From Flammeovirgaceae bacterium UBA2366 (GTDB taxonomy: Bacteria; Bacteroidota; Bacteroidia; Cytophagales; Cyclobacteriaceae), in assembly GCA_002344065.1 (NCBI GenBank), contig DDTK01000001.1, forward strand, positions 4,621-68,620: a stretch of DNA of 64,000 nt. Direction: 5' to 3'. Position numbers and translations under genes: made by a program. Every line of letters begins with the position of its first letter. Position 1 is the first letter of the stretch. Below are positions 1 to 8,148 of the stretch, one piece after another. Below the pieces are notes generated by a model. It saw only the letters and a list, made by a program, of their open reading frames with translations, was not told the DNA's origin and did no database searches.

Positions 1-37
1 GGATTTATCCGCCACTAAACAAACCCGAAACGTTGTG
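1..37 (+). repeat. Right half of an attC-like element at the window edge
   Basis: The first 37 bases are nearly the reverse complement of the left half of the element at 17253-17383. They share the string CACTAAACAAACCC and the GGATTTATCC palindrome. The end has an L'-like CAAACCC followed by a GTT core (GTTGTGC), as in the 3' half of an integron attC site. The other half would lie outside the window. Assignment as attC-like is inference from the shared architecture. Confidence 0.4.
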
Positions 38-111
38 CACCATGCGGTCAAGCATATTGGTTTAAATGACATATTAGAATTAACCTTGTTTTTACAAATC
101 ATTTAATAGAC

Positions 112-489
112 ATGAGGCATACAATTTGGATCTATTCAATCTATTTGTTGCTTATTATTTCTTGCAAAGAGGAAGAAGAGAATTTTAAATGCAATGTCAC
201 CTTTAAAGGTAAGTCTTATCATTCGAATGAAGTAATTTGTATTGGTAGTGCTGATGGACTTAGCCAAACTGTAAGAGATGATTGGGCAATTGATATAGTT
301 TATGTTGAGGGGGTTCCAAATTCCAATTTTATTCGAATTCAGACTGATATTTCATCTCCCATTTACGATGGTTATGGAGCAAGTATTGAACGAAGTGGAA
401 ATGAGCTAACTTTTAATGGAACCCTTAATTATGGCTCAAATAACACTGGGAACATATCTGGCAGTTGTAGTTGTACCAAAGGGCCATGA
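112..489 (+). CDS. Small hypothetical lipoprotein
   Basis: A 125-residue protein. The N-terminus (about residues 1-18) is hydrophobic and ends in a lipobox-like LLIISC followed by acidic residues, which predicts a lipid-anchored envelope protein. The mature part contains several Cys residues (one near the new N-terminus, one near residue 43 and a C-terminal CSC) and looks beta-rich, but I recognise no family. It begins about 75 bases after an attC-like half-site and ends directly against the remnant of a GH1 glycosidase, so it may have been brought in by recombination. The ATG at 112 gives a plausible signal peptide. Confidence 0.6.
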   Translation: MRHTIWIYSIYLLLIISCKEEEENFKCNVTFKGKSYHSNEVICIGSADGLSQTVRDDWAIDIVYVEGVPNSNFIRIQTDISSPIYDGYGASIERSGNELTFNGTLNYGSNNTGNISGSCSCTKGP

Positions 490-490
490 T

Positions 491-634
491 TGCTTGATGG
501 ACAACTTTGAATGGGTGTTTGGGTATGGAATCCGTTTTGGACTCTTTTATATGGATTATCAAACATTGACCCGAACGCCTAAACTAAGTGCCGAATATTT
601 TAAAACAGTAGCCAAAGAGAATACCCTTGTCTGA
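491..634 (+). pseudogene. C-terminal remnant of a GH1 beta-glucosidase
   Basis: Read in the frame ending at the TGA of 632-634, this segment gives LMDNFEW, then GYGIRFGLFYMDY, then RTPKLSAEYFK. This matches the conserved C-terminus of family 1 glycosidases (xLxDNFEW, the aglycone-site segment, followed by RFGLxYVDY and RxPKxSAxWY). Only about 45 of the usual 440-450 residues remain, and nothing upstream in any frame continues the barrel. The remnant starts immediately after the stop of the lipoprotein gene, so the join looks like a recombination junction. No start codon of its own is credible. Confidence 0.75.
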
Positions 635-682
635 TCACTTAGCGTAGTGTCATAATTTTTCCCGGGAGTTAACCCCTATCAA

Positions 683-1678
683 ATGAAAAAGATTGTAAAG
701 GCAGCATTGATTTCAATTATCGCATTGGCAGGTATCATTTTTCTTGCTTTTAAACTGTCACCCTATCCCTCGGTTTGGGTAATCCGATATGCATTTAATA
801 AAGAGGCCGTGCGGGTTAATAACGAATTGGAAAAGCACGTTCCCGAGGGAATAGAAACCATCAGTCATGTACACTACGATGAAAATGATCCGGATGCGTT
901 TTTGGATGCCTATTTCCATCCGGATTCTGTAAAGGCAAAGGGAATACTGCCTGTTATTGTTTGGACACACGGGGGCGGTTTGATTTCAGGAGACAAAAGT
1001 CAAGTGAGCAATTATTGTAAACTACTAGCCTCAAAAGGTTATGTGGTAATAGCAATCGATTACACACTTGCACCGGAGGCAAAATATCCAACGCCCGTTC
1101 AACAACTGAACACAGCATTGGCGTACATCTCCTCCAATCCAGATACCTTTCATGCCGACACGACCTTTTTTGTGCTTGCCGGAGACTCTGGCGGTTCTAT
1201 GATTTCAGCAGCAGCCGCAAATGTTATTACAAGTTCTTCCTACGCAGAAGTGAGCAGAATAAAGCCGGGCCTTAATCCCCACCAGCTAAAAGGCTTGCTT
1301 TTATATTGTGGGATTTATGAAATAGACAATTTAAACACAGAAGGTGCTTTTGGCTCCTTTCTGAAAACGGTAATGTGGGCCTATTTCGATACTAAGGACA
1401 TTTCGAATGAAGCTTATGCCAAGACTGCTTCGGTTACAAACTACCTCACGAGTGCATTTCCGCCTACATTTATTTCTGCCGGAAATAATGATCCTTTACT
1501 GCCTCAATCCAAAATTCTGTCAGACAAACTTGCTGCGAAAGGAGTACCTATCGACACCCTGTTTTTCCCTGAAAATCACGAACCTGCATTAGGACATGAG
1601 TATCAGTTTAACTTAGATGCAGCAGGAAAAATCGCACTTGAGCGATCACTAAAATTTTTGAATGAAACCCACCGATAA
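683..1678 (+). CDS. Alpha/beta hydrolase, HSL-type esterase/lipase
   Basis: A 331-residue carboxylic-ester hydrolase of the hormone-sensitive-lipase type. An N-terminal hydrophobic segment (about residues 5-25) suggests a membrane anchor or signal. The oxyanion-hole motif HGGG is at residues 96-99. The nucleophile elbow GDSGG places the catalytic Ser at about 169. NNDP supplies the probable Asp (about 270) and GHEYQF the probable His (about 305). Substrate is unknown; family members act on short acyl or acetyl esters. The TAA stop lies within the first arm of an attC-like element (1674-1850), an arrangement typical of cassette genes. Confidence 0.85.
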   Translation: MKKIVKAALISIIALAGIIFLAFKLSPYPSVWVIRYAFNKEAVRVNNELEKHVPEGIETISHVHYDENDPDAFLDAYFHPDSVKAKGILPVIVWTHGGGLISGDKSQVSNYCKLLASKGYVVIAIDYTLAPEAKYPTPVQQLNTALAYISSNPDTFHADTTFFVLAGDSGGSMISAAAANVITSSSYAEVSRIKPGLNPHQLKGLLLYCGIYEIDNLNTEGAFGSFLKTVMWAYFDTKDISNEAYAKTASVTNYLTSAFPPTFISAGNNDPLLPQSKILSDKLAAKGVPIDTLFFPENHEPALGHEYQFNLDAAGKIALERSLKFLNETHR

Positions 1679-1850
1679 CAGCACCTATTTGCAATTGCCG
1701 GGTTTGGTGTTAAATTAAAACTTATGTTTCACTATGTAGTTCGGTCACGGGGGACAATTGCACAGCAGGTCGTGTTTGCACCAGCCTGCTGGCAAAGGCA
1801 GGTTCCACTGAGCTCTATAGGCCCGCCACTGCGCAAACCCAACGTTAAAA
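1674..1850 (+). repeat. Degenerate attC-like palindromic element
   Basis: A 184-base gap holds an imperfect palindrome. The left end runs CGATAAC, then TATTTGC and GCCGGGTTTG. The right end is CCGCCACTGCGCAAACCC followed by an AACGTTA core. The right end shares the CCGCCA...CAAACCC...GTT layout with the elements at 1-37 and 17253-17383. An inner hairpin (CCTGC/GCAGG, about 1782-1803) forms the centre. The arms are less well matched than those of the 17.3-kb element, so it is either an old attC or a related structured repeat. Confidence 0.4.
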
Positions 1851-1862
1851 ATTAAATCAACA

Positions 1863-2147
1863 ATGAACATCCTACACCAACAGAACGGCAGCAAAGGCTC
1901 GTTCTATATCGAAGAAAACAATCAGCGTTTAGCAGAAATGACCTATACCCTGGCAGGAGAAAAACTGATGATCATTGACCACACCGATGTGTCGGATGCG
2001 TTGCGCGGAAAAGGTGCCGGAAAACAACTTGTAACTGCGGCAGTTCATCATGCCCGGGCACAGGGCATTAAAATTTTACCGCTCTGTCCCTTTGCCCGAT
2101 CCGTATTTGAAAGGGTAAAGGAGTTTCAGGATGTGCTCAATAACTAA
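1863..2147 (+). CDS. GNAT family N-acetyltransferase, short YidJ-like type
   Basis: A 94-residue protein of the minimal GNAT class (the yidJ-like N-acetyltransferase domain). It shows the beta-strand pattern LAEMTYTLAGEKLMIIDHTDV, the acetyl-CoA pyrophosphate loop RGKGAGKQL (about residues 43-51), and the terminal PLCPFARSVFER found in these proteins. The acceptor substrate is unknown. It begins 12 bases after the attC-like element and is followed after 12 bases by a META lipoprotein gene, with which it is probably co-transcribed. Confidence 0.85.
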   Translation: MNILHQQNGSKGSFYIEENNQRLAEMTYTLAGEKLMIIDHTDVSDALRGKGAGKQLVTAAVHHARAQGIKILPLCPFARSVFERVKEFQDVLNN

Positions 2148-2159
2148 TTTGAAATAGAT

Positions 2160-2549
2160 ATGAAAACGCTTACGCTACTAACTGTCTTAATCATGCTATT
2201 CGCCTGTCAGACACAAAACATTTCCTTATTTGATACAGAATGGAAATTGAAGACCATTAATGGAAAGGATTATTCTTCATACAATCCGCCTGCTACACTA
2301 ACCTTTACCCAGGAAGAAAGTCGGGTTTCAGGGCATGCTGGCTGCAACCGGTTTTTCGGAGGTTATGAATTGGCTAATGACAACGTAAGCTTTGGCCAAC
2401 TGGGGGCCACCAAAATGTTTTGTGAGGATAAAATGGAATTGGAAGACAACTATTTAAAAGCACTGGAACAGGTTAAACGTTATCGCATGAAAGGAAATTC
2501 ACTTCAATTGCTTGATGGGACAACAGTCATTCTTGAATTCACCAACTAA
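2160..2549 (+). CDS. META-domain (HslJ-like) lipoprotein
   Basis: A 129-residue protein with a short signal ending in the lipobox MLFAC (Cys at about residue 16), then a single META domain: DTEWKLKTINGK at the start, GHAGCNRFFGGYE in the middle and LGATKMFC near residue 80. META/HslJ domains are small beta-barrel envelope modules, linked in E. coli to novobiocin and heat-shock phenotypes; no enzymatic role is known. It converges on the TPR gene, with only 2 bases between the stops. Confidence 0.85.
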   Translation: MKTLTLLTVLIMLFACQTQNISLFDTEWKLKTINGKDYSSYNPPATLTFTQEESRVSGHAGCNRFFGGYELANDNVSFGQLGATKMFCEDKMELEDNYLKALEQVKRYRMKGNSLQLLDGTTVILEFTN

Positions 2550-2551
2550 TT

Positions 2552-3541
2552 TTACCATTCAGTGCCCTGTTTGATTTGTGCAGCACGTGTACGGTACCAG
2601 TTCGCCTCTTCGGGCGGTAGCAATTCACTCAATCGCTCATAAGAATCGGCATTGGCGCTATCCAAATCAATTGTTTCCTTATAGAGGCCTATGGCTTTGG
2701 CAGTCTCTCCCTTGGTATCGTACAGGTAGGCAAGCATGTACGTAAGTTGTGAGGTCTTATAATTATTCACGTATGCGCCCTCATAAAACCGCAACGCTGA
2801 ATCAAGTTGATTTTGGGTATAGTAGCAATCGCCTATCAACAACATGGCGTGATAATACGAAGGATCGTAGTATAGAATATTGGTGGTAACCTTAATGGCC
2901 TCGCGGTAGCGCCCTTGTTCGTAATAAACCAGTCCTTTATTGTATTGAGCGTCACTATGCCGCGGATTAATAGACAGGGCTTTTTCATAAAGAGTTAGCG
3001 CATTCTCGTACCGATCGGTAATCATAAATATATTCCCGTGTTCAACATATACATCTGGATTATCCGGATCCGCTGAAGTGGCCAACTGATAGTAATACAA
3101 AGCTGAATCGTATTGCGATGTATAGTAGAAATCGCGGGCACGCCGAAGGTAGCCTGCGTTGTCTGGATCATCTGAACTAAAAATAACATTTAGTATAATC
3201 GCCAAAACAAAGAAAGACATCATCGAGCCTACCATAAGAGTAATCAGTAACTTCTTTTGAGGAGTGTCACCTGGTTTTGTTTCCAGCAACTTTTTAAAAA
3301 GTTCACCCAAACTTTCCCAGGATGTCGTTTCTTGTTTGCTTTTTTGTGGATACTTCCGTTGAACCTCTGCTTTCTGATCCCAGGTTTTTACCAAATATTG
3401 TGCTGTACAAAAAGCAGCGCCTCCGAGGCATATATAGATAACTACTGCCCCAATGGACCAGAACAAAGCACCCCCCAGCAGAAATATTCCTGCGGTAAAT
3501 AACCACCAGTTTGCCGATTGTTTTTGCTGGCCTGATGCCAT
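2552..3541 (-). CDS. Membrane-anchored TPR protein
   Basis: A 329-residue protein. Hydrophobic segments lie at about residues 12-45 (a helical hairpin) and 99-120, followed by about five tetratricopeptide repeats from about residue 135 to the end (for example ALYYYQLATSADPDNPDVYV and ALTLYEKALSINPRHSDAQY). The TPR part probably scaffolds protein contacts on one face of the inner membrane. It starts 5 bases after the stop of the bestrophin-like gene, so the two form one transcription unit. No catalytic motif is visible. Confidence 0.75.
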   Translation of the reverse strand: MASGQQKQSANWWLFTAGIFLLGGALFWSIGAVVIYICLGGAAFCTAQYLVKTWDQKAEVQRKYPQKSKQETTSWESLGELFKKLLETKPGDTPQKKLLITLMVGSMMSFFVLAIILNVIFSSDDPDNAGYLRRARDFYYTSQYDSALYYYQLATSADPDNPDVYVEHGNIFMITDRYENALTLYEKALSINPRHSDAQYNKGLVYYEQGRYREAIKVTTNILYYDPSYYHAMLLIGDCYYTQNQLDSALRFYEGAYVNNYKTSQLTYMLAYLYDTKGETAKAIGLYKETIDLDSANADSYERLSELLPPEEANWYRTRAAQIKQGTEW

Positions 3542-3546
3542 CGTTG

Positions 3547-4323
3547 TTATTTCATTATCGCCACCATATCCTGTTCATCAATACGGATATCATCTTCACC
3601 CACTTCATCAAATGGATGCTCGAGGTGATCCTGGATATTATCCAAACTCACCAGAATAAAGCTATAGAGCACAGGCATCACATACTCTAATCCCGCTGAA
3701 AAATCATGCGCTGTAGCTGCAAAATAAGGTCCGTAAATAATGGGAAAAATATAAATAAACACTTTACTGTAAGCACGAAGCGTAATAGGGGTTCGGTAGG
3801 CATGAATGATTTTCAGGTTATCAAACGCAATAATCATTTTACTAACGTACTGACTTAGTCTTGAAATTTCTCCGCTTTGTACGCCATAATTTCGCATCTC
3901 CATGGTGAGGGCTGATAGTCGCGAGAATCGTTCAAATATTTCGTGTTCAATTTTTTCCCACTCGTGGCGGTGGTGTTTGGTGAACATATCACGCATAAGC
4001 CGGGTAAGGTCATTCACTAGCAAACGCGACCGCTCGGGCAAATCATTTTGTTTATCGGCTGTCCAATCGCGCATGGCGTAGTAGATAGCAATAGCATGCC
4101 CTTTGAAATCAGATAAGCGTTGCAAGGCTGTTTCTCTTCGCGTGTATGCCGAACTGATTGAAAAAACTACCGGAAAAACAATGGCTACACCCACCAGCAT
4201 ATCCGGAAATTTAGCGGTGAGATTAAGGTGATAGCAAATGTAGGTGGATATCAGGGCCAGTACGGTAATGATTAATGTTTTGTAATTGATGATGAGAAAA
4301 AAACTTCTCAATACTTTTTTCAT
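3547..4323 (-). CDS. Bestrophin-like membrane protein
   Basis: A 258-residue protein with two hydrophobic segments near the N-terminus (about residues 12-60), a long amphipathic helical region with charged residues, and two hydrophobic segments near the C-terminus (about 185-230). The C-terminal signature LDNIQDHLEHPFDEVGEDDI resembles the ELENPFG...DxxD region of bestrophin/UPF0187 anion channels, including the acidic cluster that binds Ca2+ in animal bestrophins. Assignment is by this motif and topology only, so channel function is inferred. It is first in a two-gene unit with the TPR gene. Confidence 0.6.
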   Translation of the reverse strand: MKKVLRSFFLIINYKTLIITVLALISTYICYHLNLTAKFPDMLVGVAIVFPVVFSISSAYTRRETALQRLSDFKGHAIAIYYAMRDWTADKQNDLPERSRLLVNDLTRLMRDMFTKHHRHEWEKIEHEIFERFSRLSALTMEMRNYGVQSGEISRLSQYVSKMIIAFDNLKIIHAYRTPITLRAYSKVFIYIFPIIYGPYFAATAHDFSAGLEYVMPVLYSFILVSLDNIQDHLEHPFDEVGEDDIRIDEQDMVAIMK

Positions 4324-4431
4324 AGGGATGGAAGATTCATGTGGCTAAAACAAGTCCAATTTCATAAAAAGGGAAGTATTAACAAATTGTTACCAGTCAT
4401 TTTATGCAGTACCTTAACGCCTGATAAGAAT

Positions 4432-5070
4432 ATGAACTCGGCATCTTTTACCTGGCGATCCGCAATCCGGAACGACACCTTTCGAAAGCACATTACGCTT
4501 ACCCTTTTTCTTCTTATAGCCTGCGCTATTGCTGCCCCTCGTATTTTTCAGTTTGTAGAAATCCGTCCAGGCGTCATTCTGCCCGATCCGGTACTGAACA
4601 TGCTTCAGCCAAGCGAAGTTTCGGTGTACATCTTTGCTTTACTCTACCTGTTGATCGTCATCGCAATAATTCACCTCGTTCAATCGCCAACCCTTCTGTT
4701 AGTAGGGCTGCAGGCGTACCTCCTGATAACCGTATTCAGGTTCATTACCCTTTTGCTTGCACCCCTTGAGGCTCCGCCCGGGCTCCTGCTCCTTCAGGAT
4801 CCGTTTGTCGATAAACTATTTTACCAACAGCCGGTAACCAAAGATCTTTTCTTTTCCGGACATACCGGTATACTGGCCCTGTTCATGTTTTTATTCTGGG
4901 ATAAAGCTGTTTGGCGCTGGGTGTACGCCACAGGCACCCTGGTAGTTGGTGTATTGCTGTTAGTGCAGCATGCTCACTACACGGTGGATGTGCTGGCCGC
5001 CCTTCCCTTTGCCTGGCTGGCTTTTAAACTTGCCGTGAAAATGAAAACGTTCAGGGGGCCAGCCTCATGA
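4432..5070 (+). CDS. PAP2-like / sphingomyelin-synthase-type membrane protein
   Basis: An integral membrane protein with about six transmembrane helices. The motifs FFSGHTG (about residues 140-146) and QHAHYTVDV (about 180-188) match the H-G-H-T and H-x-Y-x-x-D elements of the PAP2-like C domain of sphingomyelin synthases and related lipid phosphatases/phosphotransferases. The ATG at 4432 (MNSASF) is preferred. A longer frame from 4339 would add 31 residues of low-quality sequence reaching to within 16 bases of the divergent bestrophin-like gene. The lipid substrate cannot be read from sequence. Confidence 0.75.
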   Translation: MNSASFTWRSAIRNDTFRKHITLTLFLLIACAIAAPRIFQFVEIRPGVILPDPVLNMLQPSEVSVYIFALLYLLIVIAIIHLVQSPTLLLVGLQAYLLITVFRFITLLLAPLEAPPGLLLLQDPFVDKLFYQQPVTKDLFFSGHTGILALFMFLFWDKAVWRWVYATGTLVVGVLLLVQHAHYTVDVLAALPFAWLAFKLAVKMKTFRGPAS

Positions 5071-5210
5071 ATTACCCAAAAATGGACTGGCAACCCGCTG
5101 GCTGGCGACAGGCTATTGCTAAAGAACTTTTTTAGTGCGATTTTTAGTAACCTTCGGATAACATTAGCTTAATTTTTTCGTAAAGAAGAAGGCATAATGA
5201 CTAATTTAAA

Positions 5211-6029
5211 ATGACACCTCAGGTCTATCCAACGTTCAAATTCTCGAACCCTTTAACGCGCGAGCAACTTGACTTTTTTGAAACTCATGGTTTTATTCAC
5301 TTCACTAACTTTATTGAACGGCACGCGGTTGATCTTTTCAGAAATGAAATGAAGGCCATTGAACAAAAATGGATTGCCGCCAATTTAGAAAAGGTAAATG
5401 GTGTTCCGATTAAGTATGGTTACGATACTGACGGAAGTAAAATTGTACAACGCTTTGCCTTTAGCTCACAGCATAGTTCCACCCTGCACGAATTCCTCAA
5501 AGATCCACGGTTCGAAGCGCTATTTGCCCTGCTTGGACCCGAGGCTCAAAACGTGCGAATAGGTGAAAACGAAAAGGATGGGCTGGTAATAAATCATTAC
5601 ATTAACACTGACATCAGTCAGTTTACAAAAATGGGCTGGCATACCGACTGCCTGCGCGATGTCTTCTACGGCAAAAAAATTATGCCCATGCTGAATGTAG
5701 GCATCCACCTGACCGATGCGGTGGAAAACAATGGCGGCCTTAAACTTATCCCGGGTTCGCATAAACAAAACCTGATGAGCCTGTTGTTTAAAAAACCTTA
5801 CTTCATAAATCACCAGCCTGATAAAAACGAAATCGGACTAATGACCAAAGCCGGAGACCTGACCATTCACGATGGCCGGTTATGGCATCGGGTGGCCCAG
5901 TCGTCATTAATTGGTGAACAAAGCAGGCGACAGGTTATGTATGTTCCCATCATTTGCGGAGATTACATGATCAGAAATGAAAACAGCCCTACCCCCATTT
6001 ATCAGCGTTTCTACCACTTGTTCAAATAG
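5211..6029 (+). CDS. Phytanoyl-CoA dioxygenase (PhyH) family protein
   Basis: A 272-residue Fe(II)/2-oxoglutarate-dependent dioxygenase. The facial triad is visible as H144-x-D146 (WHTD) and a distal H226 (LWHRV). A downstream Arg in SRRQVMY would bind 2-oxoglutarate. LxxGIHLTDAxENNGGLKLIPGSH is the usual core of the double-stranded beta helix (about residues 161-184). The family hydroxylates lipids, osmolytes and natural-product substrates; which one applies here is unknown. The SDR gene begins 6 bases after the stop, so the two are probably an operon and may act on the same molecule. Confidence 0.85.
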   Translation: MTPQVYPTFKFSNPLTREQLDFFETHGFIHFTNFIERHAVDLFRNEMKAIEQKWIAANLEKVNGVPIKYGYDTDGSKIVQRFAFSSQHSSTLHEFLKDPRFEALFALLGPEAQNVRIGENEKDGLVINHYINTDISQFTKMGWHTDCLRDVFYGKKIMPMLNVGIHLTDAVENNGGLKLIPGSHKQNLMSLLFKKPYFINHQPDKNEIGLMTKAGDLTIHDGRLWHRVAQSSLIGEQSRRQVMYVPIICGDYMIRNENSPTPIYQRFYHLFK

Positions 6030-6035
6030 CAAGCG

Positions 6036-6833
6036 ATGAAGCAAGCCATCGTAACAGGTGCCAGCAAAGGACTGGGCAAGGCCATAGCCTTTGAACTGGC
6101 AAAAGAAGGTTATGATCTATTGCTGGTGGCGCGATCAGAAGAGTTACTGGAAAGAACAGCAACAGAGATTATTAAGAATTTTTCGGTAAAAGCATCCACG
6201 CTACCAACCGACCTGAGCAAACCCGAAGCGGCCACTGTAATTGTAAAGTGGTGCGATCAGCAAAATTTTAAACCCGCTGTGTTAGTGAACAATGCCGGCT
6301 ATGCCTGCTGGGGAAGGTTTGAAGAACTAGCCTGGGAAGAACAACAAGCCATGCTGCAGGTTAATGTAGGAACATTGCTGGCGTTAACCCATTTGCTGCT
6401 TGACAAGTTAAAGCAACACCCACAAGCCTACATTTTAAATGTAGCAAGCACCTCATCTTTTCAACCTTTGCCCACTATGGCTGTTTATTCAGCCAGTAAA
6501 GTTTTTGTTCGCTCGTTTTCTAAAAGTTTACGCTACGAATTGCGCCACACAAACATTTCTGTTACCTGCTTAACCCCTGGCCCGGTGGATACAGAGTTTA
6601 TAAACCGTGCCGGCATGGACGTGTTGAAACCCACAGCCAAAAAATTTGAAATGCACCCTGATGTTGTAGCGCAAAAAGGGTTGAAAGGTATGTTCCATAA
6701 AAAAGCCGAGGTTATTCCCGGCTTCACTAATTTTTTAAGCGGAAAACTCAGTAACCTGATACCCGATTCAATACTGATAAGAATCGCTGCCGGTATTTAT
6801 GAGAAGGTTCTCCCTTCGCGCAAAGCAAAGTGA
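6036..6833 (+). CDS. Short-chain dehydrogenase/reductase (SDR)
   Basis: A 265-residue classical SDR: cofactor motif TGASKGLG (about residues 7-14), NNAG (85-88), catalytic Ser138, and YSASK with Tyr151 and Lys155. CLTPGPVDTEF after the active site matches the short-chain reductases active on acyl/steroid-type substrates. Arg33 in the VARSEE segment after beta-2 favours NADP(H). It follows the PhyH dioxygenase gene by 6 bases, which suggests oxidation or reduction of the same substrate, but this is inference. Confidence 0.85.
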   Translation: MKQAIVTGASKGLGKAIAFELAKEGYDLLLVARSEELLERTATEIIKNFSVKASTLPTDLSKPEAATVIVKWCDQQNFKPAVLVNNAGYACWGRFEELAWEEQQAMLQVNVGTLLALTHLLLDKLKQHPQAYILNVASTSSFQPLPTMAVYSASKVFVRSFSKSLRYELRHTNISVTCLTPGPVDTEFINRAGMDVLKPTAKKFEMHPDVVAQKGLKGMFHKKAEVIPGFTNFLSGKLSNLIPDSILIRIAAGIYEKVLPSRKAK

Positions 6834-8057
6834 TTACTCCTGCAGAATTTCAACTTCCACACGTACATTCTTCTTGGCATTGGCACTGTGCTTGTCGTAA
6901 ATGGGTCGTTTGCCACCCCAGGCTTTAATCTCAATATGATCAGCAGATATTCCGTTTGTTACCAAATATTCCTTTATAGTCTGCGCCCGCTGGAAAGATA
7001 AATCTTTAGATGAGCCTGTACCTTGAATTACACCCTCCATCGAAAAGAAATTTTTATCGGGGCCTAGCCCTAAAATCTTACCATGGTAGTTTCCATTGGT
7101 ATGACCATGTAAACGGATTTTATAATTTCGATTCTCCTCCATCATTTGAAGCAGGCTTGTTAACTCATACTTCGATTCGGGAAGCATCACGGCTGCATCG
7201 TTGAAAAAGTAAACGTTATACAAAGTAGCTTTATCGCCTTTGTGATAACGAACCATATCAAATTTAACAGCTAGCGTTGTGCCCATCAATTCAACATATG
7301 GTTTTACCGTATCGGCCAACGGTAATGGATAATTGATTTCATGCTGAAGTTTACGATACCCAAATACTTCACCAATAAGTGTTAGTTGACCCGACTTGCT
7401 TTTCGGATCCGGCAAAATCAGGTATTCATTTCCCTTTACCGTTGTCATTAACCGGTTGCGTTCGGTATCAATAACTTGCACATCACCATCGATAACCCTG
7501 TTGTTAGTTGCATTATAAAGACTAATGAATACTTCTGTATTGCCCAATGTCATCGGATCGTGCTGTACTATAGGCGGATTCTCCGTGATCTCTTCGTCAA
7601 CAACAACTTCTTTTACAGGCTCCTCTTTCGTAACTGTTATTGGGGATTTTTCTTCCGGTTGCACTATCGGTTGGGTTGGTTTTTCATCAGGCTTCAACGT
7701 ATTGATTAATGTGGTAGATGCCATATCGATTTCACCCGATACCACCCGCACCCACGCATCGGTAAACTCCCCCTTTTCCCTGACTTTTTGCATCTCCACC
7801 AACGATGGCTTCAGTTCAGTAAAGTAGCTGAGGTAAACAAAGTATAAGTTCTTACGGGTATTAAACCCATACTGGGCATCAAGGTCTTTTTTGACCAGGT
7901 TGGCGGTGAACTTTTGTGCTAAGCCCTCCTGTGTTTTGGCATATGCGGCAACTGTAACATAGTAACCCGGTTTCAGTTCTGAGCCAGATTGTCCGTGGGC
8001 CTCGGGCGTACTGCAAAAAATTCCTCCTGATAACAGTACAAGTAAAAAATACTTCAT
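6834..8057 (-). CDS. OmpA-family outer-membrane protein with N-terminal SPOR-like part
   Basis: A 407-residue protein with a signal peptide (about residues 1-22, ending AHGQ). A region at about 30-110 resembles SPOR repeats (YYVTVAAY, then NLYFVYLSYF), followed by a Pro/Glu-rich linker, a middle beta domain, and a C-terminal OmpA domain. The OmpA part keeps LHGHTNG, FQRAQTIKEYL and NAKKNVRVEVEI, the peptidoglycan-binding core, but carries an insertion of about 25 residues after HTNG. It probably links outer membrane and cell wall. It converges on the SDR gene with no gap. Confidence 0.8.
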   Translation of the reverse strand: MKYFLLVLLSGGIFCSTPEAHGQSGSELKPGYYVTVAAYAKTQEGLAQKFTANLVKKDLDAQYGFNTRKNLYFVYLSYFTELKPSLVEMQKVREKGEFTDAWVRVVSGEIDMASTTLINTLKPDEKPTQPIVQPEEKSPITVTKEEPVKEVVVDEEITENPPIVQHDPMTLGNTEVFISLYNATNNRVIDGDVQVIDTERNRLMTTVKGNEYLILPDPKSKSGQLTLIGEVFGYRKLQHEINYPLPLADTVKPYVELMGTTLAVKFDMVRYHKGDKATLYNVYFFNDAAVMLPESKYELTSLLQMMEENRNYKIRLHGHTNGNYHGKILGLGPDKNFFSMEGVIQGTGSSKDLSFQRAQTIKEYLVTNGISADHIEIKAWGGKRPIYDKHSANAKKNVRVEVEILQE

Positions 8058-8148
8058 GCGGTGCGGTTTGGTTTCACCGTGACAATATCCGTTAAAAAAA
8101 TAAAAAGATCAACTAAGTAGTCCATTTTCAGCATGTTAGCAACAGGCG

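Noticed and set aside
5067..5135. 22-codon ORF overlapping the PAP2-like stop (ATGA)
   Set aside because: Too short, no recognisable signal or motif, and no continuation in other frames.
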